Shown: in pieces, positions 23,701 through 35,700 of the stretch
Position numbering within the stretch: the first letter of the stretch is position 1
How the letters are laid out: each line of letters starts with the position of its first letter
DNA from: Astropecten irregularis
Taxonomy: Eukaryota > Echinodermata > Asteroidea > Paxillosida > Astropectinidae
Length of the DNA: 64,000 bases
Assembly (NCBI GenBank): GCA_963971285.1
Contig: OZ020262.1
Coordinates: forward strand, 1,986,082-2,050,081
Reading direction: 5' to 3'
Position numbers and translations under genes: made by a program
Notes under the pieces: generated by a model
The model's input: only the letters and a program-made list of their open reading frames with translations
What the model was told of the DNA's origin: nothing
Database searches by the model: none

Positions 23701-26700
23701 AAATTGCATTTCTCTTCAAGACCAACGTTTTCTCTCTATTTTCTGTTTCATCAAAATGCTGTAGAATAATGGAACAATAACTCAGTTTTCAATAACTTGA
23801 AATTAATCCTGTCAGTTTCCCTTGTGGTTATTTGATGATTATAATTGATTAAAAAGCCCAAACCTCTTTGAGTTATTCTACATGTACTGTTTCTCAGGTT
23901 GCAGCATTGCTGCGCATATCTTCAAATCAATGACCCTTAGGATATTGGTACAGTATGTGCGTGGAAAGATCAGATCCAGTTATTAATCTTGAATAACCTA
24001 AAGATTCCGTTGCCCCACCCATGATCACTGCACAGTCAGGATCACATCCTCCATTGCACGATCAAGTCTAGACACAGTGCAAATCACTAGTCCAATAAGC
24101 CCCTCAATGACCAGAGTGAGAAGCTATCAAATCACTCTCAGTCTGATAAGTGGGTATTAGATGCTCGAGTGCCTTAGCAAAGCCATGAAAATGGGCCGTG
24201 ATAAGCTTCAGATATGTCTAATATGACTACCTAATACTGCACCTTTTTACTTAATACACTTTACAAAGTAACATCACTATAAAGAATTGAGATAAAAAAG
24301 TGAAAACAGTGAAAACAATCTGACCTCTCCAAATATTCTAAAGGTGCATGTATCTTCATCCAGATCGATACGTCTAACCCCGATGATTCTACGAGCATTC
24401 TGGATGTTGCTTCCATGAGCACCAATAGCTAGACCCATTAGATCTTCACTGACACTAAACTCCTCAACACATCCTTCCATTTGGGATTTGGTATTTTCTA
24501 GCTGTTGGGCTGCCTCTTCTGCTCGTCCCATCATCAACATCTTCTCCCTAATACTGCGAAAGTGCATATCACTCAGTAGCTCAGCACGTCTTAAAAGGGA
24601 TGCAGAGCTGCCCTGTGTAATCAACCCATTAGAAAAGAATGCTTTCTTTACTTCAGTAAAACCACACTAATATGAAGAGTTATTTGAGTCTCCAAATATC
24701 ATGTCCAAAGTCTGTGGATTTCAGATTAGACCAAAAAAACAAAATGACAAAAGAAAAAAGCCAGAGATCCATCTGTCAGCAGACATTTAAAGGTAATATC
24801 ATATTTTGGGTTTTGTCAAAGAAATACAGATTCACGGGCACAAATATCAAGGAAGATACAGTAACAGTCATCTGTGAAAATTTCAGTCCAATACAGTGCC
24901 CGATTTTTAAGAATTTCTTAAATCTGTTCACTGTTACTTTTTATCTTTAAAAGATCAAACAATTTGGGGTAATTGGTTTTACTCATTTCTGGATAAATAC
25001 ACCATTTCAGGCAGAAAAAGTTTAATGCTATGTTTCTACCATCGCCATCTTTATACCCTGTAAATTATAGGTAAATCTACCGAGGTATGATACTACCTTT
25101 AAGTCTTTTCCATGAATTGGCATGTTTTAAAAATTGGAAATATGCCTGCCTGTAAAAACAAAAAGGTGTAGTTTGATCAGATATCAGATGTGGCCTTAAA
25201 GGTAGTGTCATACTTTGGTTTTTGTCAAAGAAATACAGATGTATGGGCAAAAATATCAAGGAAGATACAGTCACAGTCATCTGTGAAAATTTCAGTCCCA
25301 TGCGATGCCCACTTTTTGAGAAAATTGTGAAAAATGCCCACTTTTTTTCTTGAGTCTTTTCTCTTTTATTTTTGATCTTTTAAAAGATCAAAAAGATTTT
25401 AGGTCGTTGTTTGACTAATTTCTGGATAAATACACCATTTCAGACGGAAATATTGTAACAGTATGTTTCTACCAGCACCATCCTCATACCCATACGTAAA
25501 TCTGTGAAAATTTCTGTTTGGGTATATTACCAATCCTGTACTGTACCTATAAAATTGTTTTTGAAATCATGTAACAAATTTGTTTCAAAACAGATTGGCA
25601 CAATTACATTGCGGTAGATATTACACAATTACTTACAAAGACAAGCAAAGATTCAGTGTCCTCATTGTAGATAATAGCGAAGGCCCCAGTGGACTTGATG
25701 AAGTCTTGATGGTGCTTTGGGTCCTTGGCACTGAATAAAAATTATAACAAGTATTTAGCGAGATAGTGAGACGGTCAATGGGCCAATATTATCCCACGAT
25801 ATAGAAGATAAATAGATGAATACCCATCTAACATCAAACAATATACAGAAACACGTGCAAAACCAATAAAAGCAGGCAACGATTTGCTAATGAATGAATG
25901 AATCCTAGATAGAGGTTGTGCAGTCACGTGATCAGGATGCCATTTTGGACGGCAACGCTGTACACATGTTTTATGCATGTACGTACAGTGTATGTAACCC
26001 ACATGCGTTCGCGTAGCTTGCAAATCAACCGGACGCAGAAGTGCGTGCATTATATGATGCTGTCTGGTACGTACGCGTACGCGTGCACGCGTACGTGCGT
26101 ACGCGTGCCGTCCAAAATGGCCGATAAGCTGTCAAGTGACGTCACGTGCACGCTCTCTATAACAGTCCCTTGAAGATTCCTAATATTAAGTTACAGTAAC
26201 AGGCAGCTACATCTACTTGGCATGAAAGATTTGATTATTGATATTGTTTTCCACATAGCAATAATATAAATCTGTTGGGGACTTACTACTCTCTTATATC
26301 TGCTGGTACTGAGATAGCCAACTTGTGAAATGAATCTGTAGTAAGGCTGGGCCTGCAACAAAGACACATCAAATGACAAGTGATCAATTAACAGGTTAAT
26401 GAAGGGGCATGTCTTCATTTTCAATTCTTGTGCAATTGTAAAGGATAAATCTGTCCCCCTGGTAAATGTGTCCGAGGAGACAAAATTACCCAAGAAATTT
26501 GTGTTTGAATACCACAGAATTTGGCAATTTTGTAGTGATTGATACCTATATATTTACATATTTTGCTTTAGCTAGACAGAGTGGATACAAATTGGATTGA
26601 TTTGATAACATGAGAAGGAAAGATTGGAAGCCATCAAAGCGTCTTTGCTAAGTGCACTTTTTAGAAATGAGAATTTTTGACAGAACTGGGCAGAATGTTT

Positions 26701-29700
26701 GTCTTTGTCAAATACTGAACCTACAATGTATATCAGGTTTATGATGTTAAATGATTCTGTGAAAAAAACCCACAAAATTACTTTATTGTCTGTGTGAACG
26801 CGGTACCCACTGATCGTGTTCAGGTGTAAAACACATGAAGGGGCGTAAAACACAGTTTCAGTGGTGCTCATGATACATGTATATCACGTTGTGGTATGCA
26901 ACTATCCATGATAAGATACATATACTTCTTGGTGCATCCGACAAAATGGACAATTCAAACATGATTAATTGTAACCCAGCATGCTGGATTTCACTGATTC
27001 AGGTTTTCAGTATTAATATGCATTTTATGCAACTTCAGAAATCTATGAGCTGGAAACTACCAACTCTGAGAAGAACTGTACAGTCAAGCCCATGGAGCAG
27101 AGTTGCTAGTATTTCTGCAACATCAAGTCAATTATGCTTTAAATCACAATTATATTGTTATAGCTTCCCAAAGGAAACTTAACTGAAGTATGCTTGTATG
27201 TTGGCCCGGAATTTAAACATGTAAAATGTACACTCTAGCCAAATACATATCACAGGGAAAGAAGCTAGTATGCACATTTAATGTATGGTGAGATGGTCAT
27301 TTGTAAACCTAGAGAAAGATACTGTTAAGGCTTATTGTAAGCTTGTCATATCAAATTGATTCAGACTTAAATGATTACATAAAACAACTTCAATTGAAGT
27401 CATGTCTTATATAGAGCCAACCAATTTCCGCGATCATGGAAAATGGATGGATTTTGTGGAATCGGTTCTTCACAACAGGAAAAAATCTTTTTAATCCAAC
27501 TATCTTCAGCTTCAGCCCATAGAATTCTATAATACGTTCACACAATAGGTTAAGAATAATTCTGGTTAAGCGTACAAATTAGGGTTGTGCATTCAAGGGT
27601 AATTTGGGAACCAGGTCCTGCCATCCCAAACGGGAGGCTACCCACAATTCATTATAAGACAAATAAAACATATAAACCCAAAAGCGTCACATGTTATAGC
27701 CACAATATCAAAACAAACGTGCACCAGTCTCAACCTTGTGTCGGCAGGAAGCCTATTTTGTACATTACACACTGTAAGCCCTATTGTGTGTACCGGTATT
27801 CACCATGGTGTATGTGACATGCACGACAGTGTAACCTAACCACTCGGTTGGTACCAACGCGGTAGGATCTTTGGTTGGTATGGTGCATACATAGCAGCTG
27901 GGCTGCGTCGCATTGGTACCATGGTACTCAGGCCGTACTCAGCCTACTTAAGATTTTGCTAGTCCATTTCGATTTTTACTAGTCCGTACATATGTTGATC
28001 CATACCTTAACATGTAGGTTTTTATTTTTTTTACTAGCCCACCGGGCAACCAAGGAAGTGAGTCTAGCTAGCCCAAAGTGGTTTTTGCTAGACATTGTAC
28101 ACTGTATTTCCAGCCCTGGGTACTGTGGATCGCTGCCAGGCTGCATCTGTACCATGGATCGCTGCCGGCATTAGTACAGATTTGCAGTAAGAAATCTGCC
28201 TTTGACATTACAAAAAAAATACAAATTTTGCAGGTCAGTGACGTATTATGTGAAAAAGGTCATGGTTTTTATTTTTTTGGGGGGTACTAAAAAAATAAAA
28301 TGGAACCGGGAACCCTTTTGTTTCAGTCGGGTTTGGGGTACCCGGGTAGTTTGCACAGCCCTACCACAAAAGTACTGTATGTGAATCTTTTTTAATAGAA
28401 CTTTTTCCATACATACAAACAAGAGAAATATTGATGAACTTACTGTGTGTTGGGCCGCCGTAGTCTTTCTGCAAGCACTATCTCATTATATGTTGCATCA
28501 TATCCAACATACTCTATCACATAAAACTGACATGAAAGAAAGTACACATAAAAAAACTTTCAACAAATTTCTGTCATATGGACATGTTTATGACTGATTA
28601 AGTCAACTTAATTTCTTTCAAATGTTATTACATTGTCAGTTTTACAGTAATTCTTAAACACATGCATATAAATCATCACAATACTTACATTAAACATGAA
28701 GAATATGTTTACGACAATCACTTTCTATGCACTAATAACACATGATTATTCAGGTATACAATGTGCCTACTGTACTACTATATGAAAAATTCTACAATTG
28801 TTGTTGAAAAACCGCCTGCATTTCACTACCGTAATTTTCGGAATTATAGCCCGCGGCTAATGTGTTGATTCTCACCCTGAAAAATGTCTCTGCGGTTTAT
28901 ATTGCGGGCAGCTAACATGCCAACATCTGAAGAATAAAACCAACTTTAGGGTATTCATAGATTAGTTTAACCAACAAAAGAACCCAAGCAAGTCAAAACC
29001 AGCAAAGTTCTCCTCTCGCTGTCCCTGCAGAACATGGGCCGAACCTTTCCTTTTGTGTTTCGGCCGCGCAACTGACAAATGCTACGCCTTGTCTGCGCAG
29101 GTGCAGCTTATAAACCATTGCGGCTAATACAGTAATTTTAAATCTTAATTTCCTGATTTTGGCGTGCTGCGGCTTATAACCCACGCGGCCTATATTCCGA
29201 AAATTACGGTACATAAAATATCCACCCCTACATACATCTAGCACAACATAGCTAGCTCATGTATAAACAAAATCCAACATAGCTCAATACGGCTGGTTCC
29301 TGTGTGCACATCATGTATACACGTGCAAGAAATGAACATAAAAGCAGTATGTGATGAGGCAGCCTACATACCTCTCCTTTAATCATTTGAATCTTGGCAT
29401 GCCACCAGCCACATGGTTCTCCTTCATAGGCGCGGGAGTATACCTATCCAAACAAGAATGATACATCATCATACATGTCAAAAGCTTTCAAATACATACA
29501 ACTCACCTCCAGAAAATATGAAGTTACCACTAACAGCAAAAGAACATTTGTATCTTTTTAAATATCCTGCTGCATCTGCAGTGTGACAGTTTTGCAATAG
29601 TGTGAATATTTTCTTTCTTTGAAAGTATCTGTGTCACAATGAAGCACTTGCTCAATAAAGAAAGATGGTACACAAGTTCCGCCATCAAGCATTAACATTC

Positions 29701-32700
29701 ATTGTTTTCTTCTGAGATAATATGTGTATAACTTAAAGTTCACCTTAAATCACCAACCCAATCTGCTACAAGCTGCAATATCTCCTACACGCTGTACAGC
29801 ATTATTATTTTGTTTAACAAAAGGGCTAAGTATGGGATTACATAATCCCCCAGTTCCCAAAAGGGTTTTTGAACAAAAAATATGGCAGATCAACATCACA
29901 TTTGATGGAGTTGGCACTTAATAAATACCCAATGGGAGACTTTTGAGAACCGGTCTTCAAGTCAACAGCGCACGCGCACACAATTGAGAGCATGCACGCG
30001 TTGTTCTGCAGGTTCGCTGTTGACTTGAAGACCGGTTCTCAAAAGTCTTTCAATATCATTTATATTAAAGAGGCTAACCAACAAAAAGTTTCTATCAGTC
30101 AGTTTCCCTTGTGGTTATTTCACGAATACAACTAAAATTTCAATATATTCACATATGTCTCATGTCTATAAACACTGAGAATTCAAGTCCACATGTGAAT
30201 TTGTTGTTTTTAAGCCCAAACAAACGCTATCAGTTTTAAAGAAAACAACACCAGTAAGAAAATGCTGTTTGTGGGTTAATAGTTTGTTACGGATAACAGG
30301 GTGTTCAGGATGATGGGGTAACATTAGATTCAAACTAGACATTTAAGTGTTCGTGGACGAACACGGAGCTGTTCCGACTTATTTCATCAGCTTTATAAGC
30401 TCCGATGACGTCATGATGAGTATGACGTCACGGTCATTTACAAAGCAGCGTGCATCTAAAGTTTCTAACAAAGCTTTTGTGAAAAGAATCATTACCATAG
30501 CTTTTGTCATTCTCAAGATATGCTGCAAACATATATTATGCCCTTTGATGACGTCATAATGATGTCACAGTTAATTTCACAACAGCATGCAAATCTACAG
30601 GGTCTAACAAAGCTTTTAAAAAAAGAACCAATACCGTAGCACTTACCGTTCTCGAGATATACTGCTATAAACCAAATATTACCTTTTTTGATGACGTCAT
30701 GATGACGTCACTGTAAATTTTGGGGTAGCATGCACAACTACATGATGTAACAAAGCTTTTACAAAATGAATCATTACCGTAGCACTTACCGTTCTCGAGA
30801 TATGCTGCTAATAATAAAATCAGCATTTTTGATGACGTCATGATGACGTCACACTAAATTTCGTGGCAGCATGCACAACTACATGATATAACAAAGCTTT
30901 TGCAAAAAGAATCATTTCCGTAGCATTTGCCGTTCTCGAGATATGCTGCGAACAAAATTTACTAATTAAATATTCAAATGAGCTGTCACATGCTTAATTA
31001 ATTAAGAATTTTTTCAACTCAGTGCCAGTATGATCCCTAGGTGATAAGCTTTCATATGATACCTCATGTAAGCTGATCAGAAGAAGCTAAGAAGAGATAA
31101 GCAATAAACAAAATTGGGTGATAAAGAATAATAATAATAATAATAATAAAAATCAGAACAAAAACAAAACCTGTTCCGACATCCGAAATGTCGGAACAGC
31201 TAATTATTTGTAGAAAGGCTCCAGCAATACTCCAAAACTTGATATGGGACTAAAGTCAAAAGAATGCACCATAGAAAAAATGCAGAGTACTGCATGTTGG
31301 CATACAAATACAGGGTAGTTCCTTGCAAAAAACAAAACCAAAAAAACAGAGGGGTGGGTTCTAATCATACAACATCAGTAAGAAGAACAAAGACAGGGTA
31401 ATCTGTTGCATACAGTACCTCAACTTCTTCTCCAGCTTTCAAATCCTTAGAGTCATTGTTAGATTGTGGCAGCTGAGCTGGTGGAAGACGGACATCTGCA
31501 AAGGGAACTCGTCTCTCCGGGGACCAACTAAAGGCAAATATTGGCAGTTTATAAATTATTAAAGTTTATAAAACTCAATCATTCAACCCTATTACAAATG
31601 CAAAGTGGCTAAAACAAATCACCAACTTTATTTGTAATACCGGTATATACCGGTACTGCATATTTTGAAAGTCTTCCACATTAACAAATGTATAGTATAG
31701 CACTATTTAATATTTCAGCATTCACTTCTAATCAGTATTTGTTTGGCAAATGCAATATTCAATTCAATGATCAAGATAGGAGACTATTCCATGTATAGTG
31801 TATACTTCTACTGTAAATAATCAGCTGGTCTGGGGCATGAAAGGTCCATTGTATGAACTATCTTTAGGGCCAAAAGACCTAGGTGGCCACTGGGTGTAGC
31901 TTATTCCTATAGTGAACATGTATTTAAAGGTGTCAAAAGCACACATGAAGATTAATACTTTAACGTAGGAAAGGAATATGGAATAGCTTTTGACGTACTT
32001 GTTTTCAAATGCTACTGTGACCTCATTGTCATGAATATTCTTGATAAATGCCTGCATAGGGAGACAAAACAAAACAATTTAAATAACAATTATTACAATG
32101 GCCACCACACTGTACATTAAATGAAGGCGTTGGTGTGGAACATGTACTTCTGTACACTCAGGAACATGTTTGTATGGCACCCTGGGCTTCATCTCAGGTA
32201 AATGTACAATTGTACATTGTATATATGTACAAGTACCATCTGTGTACAAAACCACACGATTTACATAAATCACACTTACCAGTACTACAAAAAGGCCAAC
32301 TTGCATAGTAGAGTTAACCAATCAGAGAAAACCATTTGATCAACATTTTTTTCAAATTGAAGTTGTGTTTGCGTTGAACCTGATTCGATAAAAAAACCAT
32401 GGCTGGACTCAAACCCACAATTTGTAAATTGACCACGAGATCTTGAGTTCGACATGTCAGACCACTAGGCCACGGCACTCCACAAAATCTTACATAATGG
32501 TACATACATGCACTGCATGTTTGTATACAGTTCTGCAAGATTCAAAGTTGAATTATTGAGCTATTACAATGTAAATTATTGAAAAGTGAACAAAGAAATA
32601 ATGACTGGAGCGGGATTCGAACTAGTCTAGATTGCTAGACCTAGTTATCGTACCCGCCACCACGAGAGGGCGTATCATGACAATCCGCTAGCGACGCACG

Positions 32701-35700
32701 AGTGCACGACTACTAACTTGGACTTCGATAACTACGTCTAGACGATCTCTGATTATTTACCGTATGCGCGCGCACCTACCGTGCCTAATTATATGACGTA
32801 TGCATAATATATCCTGCATAATTAGGTCAAGCAATGCATATTCATATGTCTAGTCCCCTGACTTACCTCGCACTGTCTATAATGCACTGCATGTAATGTA
32901 CTGTACAGTACTAGTACATATACATGTACATGTACAGTACAGTACACATGTATATACCATACAGGTGTATTGTACTTCACGAAGTTTTGTAAAACCGTGA
33001 AGGAATTTCCATGGTAAAACAATGGAGGAAAACTGTATGTAGGCCTACACGAAATAATGATGCTCGATATGATCGGTAGGCACAAACCAACACAACCCAT
33101 CATGCTGCGGATGCATTACCACCGGTGCAGACACAGCGCGTGGGGGCTTCATGCGACGCATTCAGCCCGAGGCATGGGCCCGGGTGACTACCCGGTCCAT
33201 CCCCGTTGCATTTTTTTGGGGGAGGGGGGATTTTCGAGCGGAGCGGGAAAGCCTGATAGAGACAATTTTTTGTCATACATGAAAATCATTTCATGGCCTC
33301 AAAATATTTTGGTGTCATCAAAATTATATTTTGTGTATTCATGTGGAAATCTTTTCGGTCCCTCAAAACATAGAGCTAGGAACAGATCGAAATTGTTTCA
33401 TCGATCATGCCCCCAAATTCCTTTTGTCAAAAACATTACGTCAACTCGCAAACATTGTGTCAACTCGCAAACATTACGTCAACTCGCAAACATTACGTCA
33501 ACTCGCAAACATTGCCTCAACTCGCAAACATTAATTGCCTCAACTCACAAACATTAATTGCCTCAACTCGCAAACATTGCCTCAACTCGCAAACATTGCC
33601 TCAACTCGCAAACATTGCGTCAACTCGCAAACATTGTGTCAACTCGCAAACGTTACGTCAACTCGCAAACATTGCGACAACTCGCAAACATTACGTCAAC
33701 TCAAAAACATTACGTCAACTCAAAAACATTGCGTCAACTCAAAAACATTGCTTCAACTCAAAAACATTTTGTGAATAATTCTGAAAATCCTTATTTATGT
33801 TTTCAACATGCATAACCCAAGTACGTGTAAAAAATTGCCGGGGAAGAATTTCAAAGTTATGTCAACTCGCAAACATTGCGACAATTCTCGCAAACATTAC
33901 GTCAACTCAAAAACATTACGTCAACTCAAAAACATAGCTTCAACTCAAAAACATTTTGTGAATAATTCTGAAAATCCTTATTTATGTTTTCAACATGCAT
34001 AACCCAAGTACGTGTAAAAAATTGCCGGGGAAGAATTTCACCGCCGACAATCATTATTCAATTTATTGTGCACAAGTATTAATGGGACTTGACTGACACG
34101 TGGGCCATGTTTTCTCCGAAGGTGAAGACCATGCCCGGCCGCCGACCCGGTCCGTAGCTCCCCACCTCACCGTACGCGTAGGCCTACGAGCCCGGTTACG
34201 TACACACCGTACCAGTCCTCCCGCCTACTGTCAGGCCATACCTCCATGGTCAGGCCGAGGAACTTCCAGCCAGTGGAAGAACAAGTGAGCTACCTGGCTA
34301 TTGTGCATTTTCGTGATGTGTGTACGCGTGCGCGAAGCGCAAATTATTCAACAATATCGCGCACGCGCATTAGTTTCCCCCCGTTTTCGGGGGGAAATAA
34401 TCAGAGATCGTCTAGACGTAGTTATCGAAGTCCAAGTTAGTAGTCGTGCACTCGTGCGTCGGTAGCGGATTGTCATGATACGCCCTCTCATGGTGGCGGG
34501 TACGATAACTACGTCTAGCAATCTAGACTAGATTCGAACCGGTGACCTCCTGAATACCGTACAGGCACTCTACCAACTGAGCCATCCAGCCCTACGTTGG
34601 TGGTGACCCCAATAGTCAATTATTTTTGTTTGTATGGCAGTCAGAAGCCATGAAACCACGCACACACCGCCATACCCCAAGGATCATTTCACCGATATGC
34701 GCAGCAATGCTGCAACCTGGGAACGGTACATGGGGGATCACTCTGTCAAAGAGGATACAGCTTTTTAATTAATATAATCACTCAAAGAGTGATCTCCCAT
34801 GTACTGTTCCCAGGTTGCAGCATTAATGAATTTTCTTTTTTCATGCAATGGAAAGAAAATGTTGATGCAGCTCATTGAATGAACATTTCATCTTAAAACT
34901 CATAAAAATATTCTTACCCTTGCACTCATAAACATTCATTATTTGTAGCATTGATCCTCATTGGAAATTGCATAAATTGGCATTGATACAAGAAGACAAT
35001 ATTTGCATTCTGCGTCTCCCTTTCTTGGCAGTTGGCACAGGAACATGTATGCTGGTATCGTGCACTGTTCATATGTATATGACCCAATAATGAGTATGAC
35101 ACAAGATCCAAGTTATTTGAGTTATTTGGCCCTGTCACTTTGCCATTGCTATCTATCATCTGAATGATCCAAGTAAACCTCTCTGCAATGTACATGTATT
35201 GCCATCATGTGTGTGTACTGTAATGTGCCTATATTTACACCAGTATACAACATGCAGTATAATCACAGCATGGAAACGCATCTAAGCCACTCAAATACAT
35301 AATTTCTCAGGTTATTAACATGTGCACATGGTGCAAACAAGGGATATTTGCTGGGAGACCTGTGTACATACATGTACCAATATGTGTTCACGTTATGTAC
35401 ATATTGTGTAACATACATATTTTACAGTTGGAGGGTATTCAATGGCTATACATGTCACACGTATACACACTGTAACATGGTCACATATTCCATATATTGA
35501 AATGATTTTCACTCTGGTGGATATGAAAAAAAGTCAAGTGGTGAGTTAGCACAAATTCTTGACAAATAAGAAAGGAGTTAGTTTACAGAATGTTAGCAAA
35601 AACTGTCTCAAATTGCATCTCTCAATCATAATGTGCACCTTAACTTCACATTTCTGACCCATCCACAAAAGAGTCTGTGAGCCGACAATGTTCATGATAA

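Larger units (their letters stand above)
32575..34765 (-). mobile_element. tRNA-derived element, copy B, interrupted by a DNA transposon
   Basis: The inverted copy is split. Its tail and the 3' part of the tRNA domain lie at 32575-32622, and the remainder (CGGTGACCTCCTGAATACCG... to the head ending near CAAAGAGGATACAG) at 34540-34765. Removing 32623-34530 and one GATTCGAAC restores an arrangement collinear with 53665-53735. A further head fragment lies at 34780-34826 in the opposite orientation. Confidence 0.8.

Noticed and set aside
33057-33778. Open frames in the 32623-34530 transposon as a transposase
   Set aside because: The frames run through the 19-bp minisatellite ([12 protein letters not shown] repeats) and contain no DDE or zinc-finger pattern.
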